A stretch of 64,000 nucleotides of DNA from Geobacteraceae bacterium (lineage in GTDB: Bacteria > Desulfobacterota > Desulfuromonadia > Desulfuromonadales > BM103): assembly GCA_024641085.1 (NCBI GenBank), contig JAHEDT010000001.1:124001-188000 (forward strand), given 5' to 3'. The stretch's first letter is position 1; every line of letters begins with the position of its first letter. Below the pieces are notes generated by a model that was not told where the DNA came from, ran no database searches, and worked only from the letters and a program-made list of their open reading frames with translations. This document shows, one piece after another, positions 53,780 through 63,081 of this stretch. Both the position numbers and the translations under genes were made by a program.

Positions 53780-54484
53780 TTATCCTGCCGGTTGAAACCT
53801 GTAACCGACTCCGTGAACAGTGAGCAGAAACTGCGGCGACGACGGGTCCGGTTCAATTTTCTTGCGTAACTGGGCGATATGCTGGTCGAGGGTCCTGGTG
53901 GTTCCGAAATAGTCAATCCCCCAGGCGGCATTGAGCAGATCATTGCGTGAAAGGACCTGATTTGGACGGGCCTGAAAAATTTCCAGGAGTTTCATCTCCC
54001 GCGAGGTCAGGCTGTATGAGCGGTCACCGACAGTGACCTGGTAGGTTTTACGGTCGACCAGGGCCTGTCCTATGGGGAACCGTTCCGGCAGGGTGCCCGG
54101 CGACTCTGCCTGCTGGTTCCGCACCCGGCGCAGGACTGCGGCGATGCGCGCACGCAGCTCGTGCAGACCGAAGGGCTTGGTGACGTAATCGTCGGCACCG
54201 AGTTCGAGTCCGACCACCTTGTCGATTTCCTCTCCTTTGGCGGTCAGCATGATGAGCGGCGTGCGGCCGTCGTTTTTCCTGATCTCCCTGCAGACATCGT
54301 AGCCGCTCAGCTCCGGCATCATGACATCGAGCAGGACCAGGTCGGGAGCCTCGCGGTGAAAGCAGTCCAGGGCCTGCCTGCCGTCCGCGCAGGGCAAAAC
54401 CTGGTAGCCTTCGCCTTCGAGCAGGTCGATCAGCCCCTGGCGCAGGTTGGGGTCGTCTTCGGCGATCAGCACGCGGATGCTCAT
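53780..54484 (-). CDS. OmpR/PhoB family response regulator
   Basis: 234 residues. The receiver domain has acidic residues EDD at 9-11, phosphoacceptor Asp53 in LVLLDVMMPELSG and the conserved Lys in LTAKGEEID. A winged-helix output domain follows (LTSREMKLLEIFQARPNQVL, then GTTRTLDQHIAQLRKKI). It binds DNA as a dimer after phosphorylation by the partner kinase. The ATG overlaps the stop of the upstream kinase gene by 4 bp. Target genes are unknown; the mlaA operon converges on it. Confidence 0.93.
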   Translation of the reverse strand: MSIRVLIAEDDPNLRQGLIDLLEGEGYQVLPCADGRQALDCFHREAPDLVLLDVMMPELSGYDVCREIRKNDGRTPLIMLTAKGEEIDKVVGLELGADDYVTKPFGLHELRARIAAVLRRVRNQQAESPGTLPERFPIGQALVDRKTYQVTVGDRSYSLTSREMKLLEIFQARPNQVLSRNDLLNAAWGIDYFGTTRTLDQHIAQLRKKIEPDPSSPQFLLTVHGVGYRFQPAG

Positions 54485-56154
54485 GCATCACCTCCCGTTG
54501 GTACAGTGAGTTGGAAACAAGCCCCGCCGCTGGTGTTCGGACAAAAGACCAGGGTCCCGCCGAGTCCTTCGGCGAGCTGGCGGGCGATGCTCAGTCCGAG
54601 TCCGCTCCCTTGCTGGCGGGCGGTCAGCGACGTGTCGACCCGATGGAACTTATCAAAAATCTGCTGGCGGTGGCTGCTGGGAATGCCGGGACCCTGGTCG
54701 CTGATGCGCAGCAGCCATCGGCCTTGCTGCGGTTGCAATTCGACCCGCAATAGCTTGCCGGCGGCGGCATATTTGATGGCGTTGTCGATCAGGTTGAGCA
54801 CGATCTGTTCAAGCGCGTCACGGTCGCTCATGATCAGGGCCGAAGTGGCCTCGATCTGCCGCGCCAACTGCATACCGGCTTCCTCGATGCGCACCAGCTG
54901 GCTGTCCAGCAGCCCGTGCAGCAGGGCGGCCAGGTCCAGCTCTTCCCTGGCAAACTTGCGGCGGCCCTGTTCGAGTCGGCTGAAATCGAGCACGTTGTTG
55001 ACCAGCCGGGTTAGGCGCTGGCTCTCGCGGATGATCACCTTCAGGTAACGTCTCTGTTTGTCTGGATCCTCGATGCGCTTTTCACCGAGCAGTTCGGCAT
55101 ACATGCGAATCGTGGTGAGCGGAGTCTTCAGCTCGTGCGAGACGCTTGAGACGAAAGAGGTCTTTTGCCAGGCATCCACCTGGTTACGGTGAGCCTGCCA
55201 GAGCAGCAACGAACCACCGAGCAGGATAGCGACCATGAAGGTGCCGACCAGCAGCGAGGCGAGCAGGAGGAAACTGCCGCCAGTGGCCCCGTCCGGACTG
55301 TTTGCATAAGCGGCAACCAGCCAGTGCGGCAGGCCGATGATGGCGGCAGTGGCCAGCGGCAGGCTGTCGGGGGTGATGTCCAGGCGCCCGACCTGGTGGA
55401 AGATCGCTCCATTGCCATCGATCAGGGCATAGGTTTCAGTGTCGGGTGGCTCAGCCGGGAAGTTGCCGAGCAGGCGGCCCATCAGGGCCATCATTTCGAC
55501 CTCGACACCGATCCGTTGCGGCCGGCCGGCCCACTCGTACCAACCGAGCAGGTGCAGGCTGTTGTCGGCGAACCAGGGCCGCCAGCCGCTGGTCCCGGCT
55601 CTGGCTGCGTCTGGCGCCGGCGCCCCGCTGATGTCTGCCGAGGCCGGGGCCTGCTTGGCGAGTTCGCGGAGCTCCCTGCGCTCCAGCAGGATGCTGCTCG
55701 CCTGATCGGTGGCGGTCTTTGCGGCGATATCGCCAGGCGGTCCCTGCCAGGCGGCTGGGTTGGCGAACAGGGAGCGGTAGCGGCGGATGAAGTCACCCTC
55801 CTCATCGCTCGACGGCATTTCGGGGTCGGGATAGCGCAGGCCGTGGCCGCGCTCCCAGATAAAGACATTTCGAACCAGAGGGTTGCCGCGCTTCCATTCT
55901 TCAAGCCGGTCAGCCTGGCGGGCAGGGTTCTCTTGCGGCAGGTTGCGCAGCGTTTCGAGCAAGCCGTCCTTGACCTCGGCAATGGCCAGATCGAGATTGC
56001 CGGCAATCGCCGCGCTGCGGTCGCCGGCCGCTGCCCTGGCACTGTTGGCCAGGCGGTTCTCTTCGCTCTTGAGCAGGTAAAGAGCGCCGAGGCCCAACAT
56101 CAGGGTCGGGACCAGCAGTAGCAGCCAGGTTGTGATGAGTCGTAGTCGAGTCAT
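54481..56154 (-). CDS. Membrane sensor histidine kinase
   Basis: 557 residues. TM1 covers about 8-28 and TM2 about 293-319, enclosing a large periplasmic sensor domain (30-290) with no recognised fold. The cytosolic part starts without a clear HAMP domain, then FVSSVSHELKTPLTTIRMYA with His340, an N-box (LNLIDNAIKYA) and a G-box region ending GSGLGLSIARQL. It autophosphorylates on His340 and passes the phosphate to the overlapping response regulator. The signal is unknown. Confidence 0.9.
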   Translation of the reverse strand: MTRLRLITTWLLLLVPTLMLGLGALYLLKSEENRLANSARAAAGDRSAAIAGNLDLAIAEVKDGLLETLRNLPQENPARQADRLEEWKRGNPLVRNVFIWERGHGLRYPDPEMPSSDEEGDFIRRYRSLFANPAAWQGPPGDIAAKTATDQASSILLERRELRELAKQAPASADISGAPAPDAARAGTSGWRPWFADNSLHLLGWYEWAGRPQRIGVEVEMMALMGRLLGNFPAEPPDTETYALIDGNGAIFHQVGRLDITPDSLPLATAAIIGLPHWLVAAYANSPDGATGGSFLLLASLLVGTFMVAILLGGSLLLWQAHRNQVDAWQKTSFVSSVSHELKTPLTTIRMYAELLGEKRIEDPDKQRRYLKVIIRESQRLTRLVNNVLDFSRLEQGRRKFAREELDLAALLHGLLDSQLVRIEEAGMQLARQIEATSALIMSDRDALEQIVLNLIDNAIKYAAAGKLLRVELQPQQGRWLLRISDQGPGIPSSHRQQIFDKFHRVDTSLTARQQGSGLGLSIARQLAEGLGGTLVFCPNTSGGACFQLTVPTGGDA

Positions 56155-56291
56155 AGGCTAAAATCGAGTTGAGAATATAGAATACAGAAGAAGTGTCATG
56201 CATTCTACCTGCTGTGTTCAGTCACCTGTTTCCTGTCTTGCCTGTTTTATCCCGGGGCGGGAAAACTCCCCGCCCCGGCCACCATAACAGA

Positions 56292-57632
56292 TCAATATTC
56301 CTTTTGCTGCTTTCGTACCTTGTAGCTTTCCGAGCGCAGCAGCTTTTTCTCCGCCGGGGCCATCGGCGCCGGAGCGGCGAAAGTATCGGCGTCCTGCTGC
56401 AGTGCGCCTTCGGCTTCCTGGGCGATGTCGCCGAAACCGAGCGCCTGGCTGCGGGAGGAGATCTCACTGCTCTTTTCTTTCAGCTGCTGCACCGCCTCAT
56501 CCTTGCGGCCGGCATTGTAGAGATCGAGCGCCTTGTCGCGGACCTCAGCCATTTCATTCTCCACGACGGCCTTCTGCACCACTTTGCTGGCAGAGCGGCG
56601 CACCTCCTCCTGGCGCGGCGAGAAGCGCACCTGGGCGGTGGCCACCGAACTCTCCGGTGCATTGGTCAGGGCGTTTTCATAGGAGCAGCGGGCGTCGGCG
56701 ATTGTCTTCATCTCGTCTTCGCGCCCCGGTTCGACCAGTACTTCGACCAGAGCATATTTCTCCTGGCCGCCGTAGAGCTGGTTGAGGTGAATCTCGACCC
56801 GGTTGCCGCGGATGCGGCCCTCGCGGCCGATGATGCGCAGCGGACGGACGCCGTTCGGGCAGTCGATTTCGATAATCACCTTGCGTGCGGCGACCGAGAG
56901 CACGTCGCCAAGTTCGGCGGCAAATATGCGCGGCAGGTCAAGGCTCGACTCAACGAAATAATGGTTGCCGTCACTGCGGTCGGCCAACTGGGTCATCAGG
57001 TCCTCGTTGAAATCGGTGCCGATACCGATTGTGGACACCGAGATCCCCTCCTTGATCAGCGCGGTGCCGAGACGGGCCAGGTCAGCCGGGGAACTCGGCC
57101 CGACATTGGCGAGGCCGTCGGAAAGCAGTACGATCCGGTGCACATAGCGGTCATAGAGGTTCTTGCGCACTTCGGCCGCACCCTGGCTGACGGCTCCATA
57201 CAGTGCGGTATTGCCACCGGTGCGGATGCTGTTGATGCGTGCTTCGATCCATTCGCTGTTGGCGGCAGTCTGTGGTGGGACCAGGGTTTGCACGTTATGG
57301 TCGTATATGACCAGCGAGAAGAGATCCTGCGGACCGAGGCGGCGCAGGGCGGCGATGGCCGCTTCGCGGGCCTTGGCGATCTTGTCTCCAGACATCGAAC
57401 CGGAGCGGTCCAGGACCAGGACCAGGTTGACAGGCGGCCGGGCTGTCTCGACCGGAATCGCCGGGACCTCAAGGTTGATCTTGATGACAGTCTTTTGTGC
57501 CTGGTCGGCAGGCAGGATGGTGCGGTCGAGAGAGAGGTCGCAGCCGACCAGGGGCGCGGCCTGGACCGGGACGGCACTTAACAGGACGGCCAGGGTCATA
57601 AGCAGCGTGTAAAGCTTGATTGTGGTTTGCAT
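56292..57632 (-). CDS. Exported VWA-domain protein
   Basis: 446 residues with a signal peptide (LLMTLAVLLSAVPVQA, cleavage near 25). The von Willebrand A domain covers about 65-250 with an intact MIDAS DxSxS (Asp75-Ser77-Ser79). Helical and charged regions make up the C-terminal third. Such batA-like or TerF-like proteins bind metal and protein partners in the periplasm. The ATG has GGAGG about 8 bp upstream. It is upstream of the kinase gene by 137 bp, possibly a regulatory target or partner; no further evidence. Confidence 0.88.
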   Translation of the reverse strand: MQTTIKLYTLLMTLAVLLSAVPVQAAPLVGCDLSLDRTILPADQAQKTVIKINLEVPAIPVETARPPVNLVLVLDRSGSMSGDKIAKAREAAIAALRRLGPQDLFSLVIYDHNVQTLVPPQTAANSEWIEARINSIRTGGNTALYGAVSQGAAEVRKNLYDRYVHRIVLLSDGLANVGPSSPADLARLGTALIKEGISVSTIGIGTDFNEDLMTQLADRSDGNHYFVESSLDLPRIFAAELGDVLSVAARKVIIEIDCPNGVRPLRIIGREGRIRGNRVEIHLNQLYGGQEKYALVEVLVEPGREDEMKTIADARCSYENALTNAPESSVATAQVRFSPRQEEVRRSASKVVQKAVVENEMAEVRDKALDLYNAGRKDEAVQQLKEKSSEISSRSQALGFGDIAQEAEGALQQDADTFAAPAPMAPAEKKLLRSESYKVRKQQKEY

Positions 57633-57757
57633 GGTCTTTCCTCCTTTTGGTTGACGTGTCGGGGCATGACATGGGTTGTTTACTGTGGGGCCCAGTAAAG
57701 CACCCGGCCACGATCATGTCGTCACGAGGAGGTCAGTAATTTGTAAAAAGATTGTCA

Positions 57758-57973
57758 TCACCGGGGCGGTTCCTGCAGCAGCGGTGCCAGGAACTTGTCA
57801 AAGGTGACCCTCTGCCTGGCGGTCAGCAGGTCGAGGTTGCCTTCGTTGTCGAGCAGGTAGGTTGCGACGCCGATGACCGTCCTGGCCAGGTAGCCGGTCC
57901 CGGCAACGCTCTTTTCAATTGCTGTGCTGTGCGTGGTGATCAGGGTTCTCAGCAAGTCCAGATCGACGTCCAT
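57758..57973 (-). CDS. Small conserved-looking hypothetical protein
   Basis: 71 residues from the ATG at 57973, with GGGAGG 6 bp upstream; a second ATG at 57979 overlaps that site. It is a helical, soluble protein: DVDLDLLRTLITTHSTAIEK then the segment RTVIGVATYLLDNEGN. No family is recognised. It lies 11 bp after the LysR gene on the same strand, so the two are probably cotranscribed. Confidence 0.7.
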   Translation of the reverse strand: MDVDLDLLRTLITTHSTAIEKSVAGTGYLARTVIGVATYLLDNEGNLDLLTARQRVTFDKFLAPLLQEPPR

Positions 57974-57984
57974 GGTCATCCTCC

Positions 57985-58902
57985 CTAAAGATCGTGGGCT
58001 GCTCCCGACTGGGGAAAGCCTTCCTGCATCAATGTGGCAAAAACCCGGGCCGCCGGTGACGCCGCCCGCCGGCTCCTTACCGCCAGCCAGAACTGCCGCG
58101 GCACGCTGAAACCGGAGACTGGAATCTTGACCAACTCGCCGCGCTGCAACTCCTGCCGGATCGAGATTTCCGAGAGGAACGCCGCACCGAGCCCGCCAAT
58201 GACGGCCTGACGAACGGCTTCGTTGCTGCCGAGGCGCACGGCAACCTGCAGCCGGGCCGGATCGAACCCGGCCTGGTGCAGGGCCTTACGCAGGGCCTGG
58301 TCACTCCCCGATCCGCCTTCCCGTACGACCAGGGGACTGCCCGCCAGGTCATCGAGAGTGATCGTCGCGCAGCGACTCCAGGGATGTCGCGGGTTGACCG
58401 CGAGGACCAGCAGGTCGCTGGCCAAGGGGATGAACTCGAGACCCCGCTGGTCGCTCCGGCTGCCGACTACGGCCAGTTCCGTGTTGCCGGCTTGCAACTG
58501 GTTGAGAATGGCCCGGCTGTCGCCGGTCTGCAGCGTCAGCCTGATCCCCGGGTGCTCGGCAGCCAGTCGCGGCAGAATCGCCGGGACCAGGTAGTTGGCG
58601 GGGATATTGCTGGCACCGACGGTCAGGTCAACCTGCTGCAGGCCCCGGAATCCGGTTATGGCCTGAAGTAGGGCGTCGCGTTCGGCAAGCACCTTGCGGG
58701 CGTGCTTCAGGAACAGCTCGCCGGCCCCGGTCAACAGGATGCCCTGCCTGGTGCGGTCCAGAAGGCTGATCCCGACCTCACTCTCGAGTGAGGCAACATG
58801 CTGGCTCACGGTCGACTGGGTCAATGACGAGACCTCGGCCCCGCGTGAAAAGCTGCCCGTCTCGACCACGGCAACGAACACTTCAAGTTGACGCAGATTC
58901 AT
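57985..58902 (-). CDS. LysR family transcriptional regulator
   Basis: 305 residues from the ATG at 58902; the frame extends to 58956 but this start gives the standard MNLRQLEVFVAVVE. The helix-turn-helix lies at about 18-40 (GSFSRGAEVSSLTQSTVSQH). The effector domain (90-290) begins VGASNIPANYLVPAIL and has DSRAILNQL and GNTELAVVGSR. This layout resembles LysR proteins annotated as selenium-metabolism-associated, but that is recollection of family pattern. Its target and ligand are unknown. It faces a divergent transglutaminase-like gene 126 bp away. Confidence 0.88.
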   Translation of the reverse strand: MNLRQLEVFVAVVETGSFSRGAEVSSLTQSTVSQHVASLESEVGISLLDRTRQGILLTGAGELFLKHARKVLAERDALLQAITGFRGLQQVDLTVGASNIPANYLVPAILPRLAAEHPGIRLTLQTGDSRAILNQLQAGNTELAVVGSRSDQRGLEFIPLASDLLVLAVNPRHPWSRCATITLDDLAGSPLVVREGGSGSDQALRKALHQAGFDPARLQVAVRLGSNEAVRQAVIGGLGAAFLSEISIRQELQRGELVKIPVSGFSVPRQFWLAVRSRRAASPAARVFATLMQEGFPQSGAAHDL

Positions 58903-59028
58903 AGCAAGCCCATCGAAAATACCGATACTATCCATCGTTTTTATTGAAATTATCAATTTGACCGGAGGCTGTCAATCCATGACAATCCAGCGAGCTTTTA
59001 TAACCTGAATTTCTAGGAGCGACCGTCG

Positions 59029-60039
59029 ATGAAGAGACTACTGCTGGCACTGGCCACAGTGACTGTAATGTTTGCGATGCCCGCCTGGTCCATGAACCGC
59101 TCCGGATCTGTGACCATGGATTTCGATTTGAGTACCGAAGCGGCGGGTGAAGCGGTTCGGCTCTGGATCCCCTACCCGGTCTCCGACCAGGACCAGCTGA
59201 TCGGCAAGATCCACTTCGCAGGAGACTATAGCGCGGCGGGCGTCTACACCGTGCCCGCCAACGGTACGCCGCTGCTGTACGCCGAATGGCCCCAGGGAGG
59301 CACGAGCCGCAAGTTGACCCTCGCCTTCGAGGTGACGCGTACCGAACTGCGCCGTGGGGACTTCCCGGTCCGGGAGCCGGTCTGGAACCCGGCCGACTAC
59401 GCCGTATTCCTGGCTCCCACCAGGATCGGGCCGACCGATGGGGTCGTCAAGGAACTGGCTGACAAGATCGTCTCGGGCAAAACAACCGTGCTGGAACGTG
59501 CCAAGGCAATCTACGACTGGACCGTGGAGAACATGTACCGTGACCCCGAGACCCGCGGCTGCGGCAAAGGGGACGTCTGTTACCTGCTGATCAGGCCGGG
59601 CGGCAAATGCACCGACATCTCTTCAGTATTCGTCGCTCTCTGTCGAGCGGCAGGAGTGCCGGCTCGCGAGGTTTTCGGCCTGCGTCTCGGCAAGCAGGCC
59701 GAGCAGGACATCACCACCTGGCAGCACTGCTGGTCTGAGTTCTTCCTGCCCGGCTACGGCTGGGTCGCCGCTGACCCGGCCGATGTGCTCAAGGCAATGC
59801 TGGTGGAGAAACTCCCACTTACCAGCCCGCAGATTGTCGAACGACGGGACTACTTCTGGGGGGGCGTCGACGCCTACCGTTTCAAACTGGCCAGCGGTCG
59901 CGACCTGGTGCTCAACCCAGCCCAATCCGGGGAACCGCTCAACACATTCGGCTATCCCTACGCCGAGGTTGACGGCAAGCCCCTCGACTTCTATGAGCCG
60001 AAAAGCTTCATCTACCGATTCAGCTTCAAGGAGCTGTAG
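59029..60039 (+). CDS. Exported transglutaminase-like protein
   Basis: 336 residues with a signal peptide ending near residue 21 (FAMPAWS). The transglutaminase core is complete: Cys194 in GGKCTDISSVFVALCRAAG, His233 in TTWQHCWSEFF and Asp249 in VAADPADV. Such bacterial domains act as cysteine proteases or crosslinkers; the true reaction is unknown. The ATG has TAGGAG 9 bp upstream. The gene is divergent from the LysR gene and could be its target. Confidence 0.85.
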   Translation: MKRLLLALATVTVMFAMPAWSMNRSGSVTMDFDLSTEAAGEAVRLWIPYPVSDQDQLIGKIHFAGDYSAAGVYTVPANGTPLLYAEWPQGGTSRKLTLAFEVTRTELRRGDFPVREPVWNPADYAVFLAPTRIGPTDGVVKELADKIVSGKTTVLERAKAIYDWTVENMYRDPETRGCGKGDVCYLLIRPGGKCTDISSVFVALCRAAGVPAREVFGLRLGKQAEQDITTWQHCWSEFFLPGYGWVAADPADVLKAMLVEKLPLTSPQIVERRDYFWGGVDAYRFKLASGRDLVLNPAQSGEPLNTFGYPYAEVDGKPLDFYEPKSFIYRFSFKEL

Positions 60040-60049
60040 CCAACAAACA

Positions 60050-60099
60050 GCGTGTGGCGGGAAAGATTTCTCAACCGCCCCCTGCCACGCGCGGTTTTT
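60050..60099 (+). terminator. Terminator after the transglutaminase-like gene
   Basis: GCGTGTGGC (60050-60058) pairs with GCCACGCGC (60084-60092) with one G-T pair; the inner region can pair further. TTTTT at 60095-60099 follows. It starts 11 bp after the stop. Confidence 0.7.
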
Positions 60100-60157
60100 C
60101 CTCTCACGCCCGGGACGTAGTGCAACAGGGTTCCTGGGCCGCCCCCTGTTAGATTCA

Positions 60158-61144
60158 TTATTGTTTGGCTAAACGGTCGGCGAGGGTGCCGACTGCGACG
60201 GCAAACGTATTGGCGCGATTCCATCTGAGCAAAACCTGGAAGTTGCCGTAGATCAGGTACGCAGGCCCGTCGCCGCCGTCGGGGAGGATCAGCGAGGCCT
60301 GCAGGTTGCGTCGTGGGAGGGCCCGGCCGCTGCTGGTGCGCACGCCGAGCGACTGCCAGCGCGCCAGGGTCAGGCGGGTCTTCAGGCCGGCCAGGGATTG
60401 GTCGAACCCCTTTGGCAGTCTGACCGGTCGACCCCAGGTCTGGTCGTCCTGCCAGCCAGCCTGTGCCAGATAGTTGGCCGCCGAGGACAGCGCATCGGGA
60501 ATCGAATTCCATAGATCGATCCGGCCGTCACCGTCGCCGTCGACGGCATACTGGCGATAGGAGGAGGGCATGAACTGGAAAAGCCCCATGGCCCCCGCCC
60601 AGGAGCCCTGCATCTGTGCCAAGGGGATCTGCCCGGCATCGAGGATGCGCAGCGCATCGATCAGTTCCTTGCGGAAGTAGGCGCCGCGGCGGGTGTCATA
60701 GGCCAGGGTGACCAGTGCCGGGATGATCGGCAGTTTGCCCGTGTGCCGGCCGTAGCCGCTCTCGATCCCCCACAGGGCGACGATGAAGCGCCTCTGTACC
60801 CCGTACTTGCGCTCGACGCGGCCGAGCCAGGTCGGGTAGCGGCGCAGCATCTGCTGCCCCTCGGCGATGCGTTCCGGACTGACCCGCGCGGCGACATAAT
60901 CGACCAGCGACTGGGTCTTCTCGGGCTGGGCCCGGTCGCTGTCGAGCACCCGTTTTTGCGGTGCTTCGATCCCGGCCAGGGCCGCGTCCAGGGTTGCCGG
61001 CTTAATCCCTTCGGCACGTGCATCGGTGCGCAGCTGTTCCAGCCATTGGGCAAAATCCGGGGGCGTGTCCTGCGCCCGGATCTCGGGCACAGTCAGCCCG
61101 CACAGGCAGACGAGCAGCAACAGTAATCGGGTAAAATTCCTCAT
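60158..61144 (-). CDS. Lytic murein transglycosylase (MltB-like)
   Basis: 328 residues with a signal peptide (LLLLLVCLCGLTVPEIRA). It matches the MltB/RlpA-linked SLT_2 family: WGIESGYG supplies catalytic Glu128, followed by YDTRRGAYFRKELIDAL, QMQGSWAGAMGLFQFMPSSY and DGDGDGRIDLWNSIPDAL, a calcium-binding-like loop. It cleaves the MurNAc-GlcNAc bond in peptidoglycan with 1,6-anhydro product. No clear lipobox, so it may be soluble in the periplasm. A weak -10-like TATAGT lies just before its ATG. Confidence 0.9.
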   Translation of the reverse strand: MRNFTRLLLLLVCLCGLTVPEIRAQDTPPDFAQWLEQLRTDARAEGIKPATLDAALAGIEAPQKRVLDSDRAQPEKTQSLVDYVAARVSPERIAEGQQMLRRYPTWLGRVERKYGVQRRFIVALWGIESGYGRHTGKLPIIPALVTLAYDTRRGAYFRKELIDALRILDAGQIPLAQMQGSWAGAMGLFQFMPSSYRQYAVDGDGDGRIDLWNSIPDALSSAANYLAQAGWQDDQTWGRPVRLPKGFDQSLAGLKTRLTLARWQSLGVRTSSGRALPRRNLQASLILPDGGDGPAYLIYGNFQVLLRWNRANTFAVAVGTLADRLAKQ

Positions 61145-61266
61145 GGTCTAACTATAGCACCGCAACGGCTACATACCACAGGGGTGATGAAAGAACAGTG
61201 GCCCCGACCGTCGCATGGTGACAGTTGCGGGCCGAACAGGTTGGCCGGTCAGAAACAGGTCGTGGC

Positions 61267-61599
61267 TCAGAGTTTTTCGAGCAGCTTGTAATACTCCTGG
61301 ATGCTGCGCAGGGATTCCAGCGTGGCCTGGTACAGGAACCAGCTGATCGCCAGGATGGCAATGGTGAGGCCGATCTTCCAGGTTCGCGAGGTGTGCGGCC
61401 GGCACCAGATCAGGGGCAGGGCCAGGGGCCCGACGCTCAGAAGCGCCACGACGATGAAGGTCGTGCTGAAGTACCAGGGGAGCTTGGTCACTGCAGAACT
61501 TCGGTACGAAAAGCTCTCAAGAAACTCGCCGCAATGTTTGCACTTGAGCGCTTCGTCCTGGATATCTTCCGCGCAGAAGGGGCATTTTTTCATGGGCAT
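61267..61599 (-). CDS. Small membrane protein with N-terminal zinc ribbon
   Basis: 110 residues from the ATG at 61599; an ATG at 61593 would remove two residues. It begins KKCPFCAEDIQDEALKCKHC, a double CxxC ribbon of the zinc-ribbon_2 type, then two TM segments (TFIVVALLSVGPLALPLIW and IGLTIAILAISWFLYQ). Proteins of this layout are common but uncharacterised. It follows the YcxB-like gene by 41 bp on the same strand. Confidence 0.8.
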   Translation of the reverse strand: MPMKKCPFCAEDIQDEALKCKHCGEFLESFSYRSSAVTKLPWYFSTTFIVVALLSVGPLALPLIWCRPHTSRTWKIGLTIAILAISWFLYQATLESLRSIQEYYKLLEKL

Positions 61600-61640
61600 C
61601 TTTCCGTGTTGGCGTTCAGGCGACGAGGAGCCGGCGGTGC

Positions 61641-62138
61641 CTAGAGCTTCGGCACACCTGCAGCGGTGAGGAACTGTTCCAGGCGTTCGGTGGCCGTCTC
61701 CGCCATGGCTGCTGCGGGAATGAAAAAGAACGCGTTGCGGTCGTGATAGAGGAGGACGCCGGGCTTGAGGCGGCGGTAGCCGAAAAAATTGTTCCAGGGC
61801 TGGCGGTAACCGGCGGTGCCGCAGCGCACTTCGATCTCCGCGGGTCCGGCCGTCACGGTCAGCTCTTTGCCGAAGAAGGGATGCCGGCAGGCCCCGCGCA
61901 GCGACTTGATCACCAGTAGCGGTTTCGACAGGACCGCGAAAAAGCCGGTTGCCATCAGCAGAACCGCGACCAGCGGCGACGAGTAGTAGCCACCGAAACC
62001 GAGGCAGCCGATGATGATACACACCACTCCCCACAAGTAGCGCTGTTGCAGCGTGCGCTGGCAACTGTAGTGGGCCTCGAAAAAGCTTCGCCAGAGTTCC
62101 CTGGTGAGCCGGTACTGGATAGTCATGGTTTCAGGCAT
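61641..62138 (-). CDS. YcxB-like family membrane protein
   Basis: 165 residues from the ATG at 62138; an ATG at 62126 is an alternative. It has two TM segments (YLWGVVCIIIGCLGFGGYY and PLVAVLLMATGFFAVL) followed by a soluble beta domain with WNNFFGYRRLKPGVLLY and FFFIPAAAM, the pattern of the YcxB-like C-terminal family. Function is unknown. It appears to be in an operon with the zinc-ribbon gene. Confidence 0.75.
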   Translation of the reverse strand: MPETMTIQYRLTRELWRSFFEAHYSCQRTLQQRYLWGVVCIIIGCLGFGGYYSSPLVAVLLMATGFFAVLSKPLLVIKSLRGACRHPFFGKELTVTAGPAEIEVRCGTAGYRQPWNNFFGYRRLKPGVLLYHDRNAFFFIPAAAMAETATERLEQFLTAAGVPKL

Positions 62139-62365
62139 GGTGGATGGCCGTCAAGCATATGGTGTCCTCGGGCGCAGGTCCTGAAACTGTTGTACCTCAT
62201 GAGCGGGGTTTTGGGAAGGGCAGGGTTGACTTGCGTTTCTTTACGCCCGTGCTAAGAGTTTAAACCAAGCGAGGGTCCATACTCTGCAGCTTGCTTCGGA
62301 ATCGGCTCTTTCTGCACACCAGGGAGCCCCGCCTCATACACCACCCGGCCCGGGAGATTCACGCT

Positions 62366-62902
62366 ATGGCAAAAAAAATGCTTCCTCTGTCCAAGGTTTA
62401 CGGCCTGCTCGAACCGGGGCCGGTTTTGCTGCTCACCACTGCCAAGGACGAGCAGACCAACGTTATGACCATGTCGTGGCAGACGATGCTGGAGTTCGAC
62501 CCCCCCACCCTGGCTTGCGTGATCAGCGAACAGAGCTACACTTTCGATCTCCTCACCGACACTCTGGAATGCGTACTCAACATTCCGACTGTAGCCCTGG
62601 CCGAGCAGGTCGTCGGCTGTGGCAACTGCAGCGGGCGCACCACTGACAAGTTCATGGCTTTCTCCCTCACCGCCGTGGCCGCCTCGCGGGTGCGGGCGCC
62701 GCTCATCGATGAATGCTATGCCAGTATTGAGTGCAAAGTCATTGACACCAGCATGGTCGACGTATACAACCTCTTTGTCCTCGAAGGCCGCAAGGCGTGG
62801 ATCGACCCGTCGATCAGCGATCCGCGGACGCTCCATCATCGCGGCAAGGGGGCGTTCATGGTGGCCGGTGAAACCATCAAGCTGCCCTCCAGGAAAAAAT
62901 AG
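62366..62902 (+). CDS. Flavin reductase family protein
   Basis: 178 residues from the ATG at 62366, with GGGAG 9 bp upstream; the frame is open earlier but lacks such a site. The FMN-binding split-barrel pattern runs from PVLLLTTAKDEQTNVMTMSW through PTLACVISEQSYTFDLL to VGCGNCSGRTTDKF. This is the DIM6/NTAB-type family, which includes flavoredoxin-like proteins of anaerobes. It binds FMN and likely passes electrons to another protein. Partner unknown. Confidence 0.88.
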   Translation: MAKKMLPLSKVYGLLEPGPVLLLTTAKDEQTNVMTMSWQTMLEFDPPTLACVISEQSYTFDLLTDTLECVLNIPTVALAEQVVGCGNCSGRTTDKFMAFSLTAVAASRVRAPLIDECYASIECKVIDTSMVDVYNLFVLEGRKAWIDPSISDPRTLHHRGKGAFMVAGETIKLPSRKK

Positions 62903-63081
62903 CCGCAGGGGGAAAGCGCCGGGTCAGACAGAGGGGGCCCCTTAAGCCAAAGCCCCTTGTAACTCTCCTGCCGCCGGTCTCCATCAAACGTCAACGGGAA
63001 ATCTGCCGGGTTGTCGCAACACATTAAGGTGTCGTGGCAACCTTTCCCCTGGTTCAGGTCTCATTCAAGGAGAAGCTCGCG

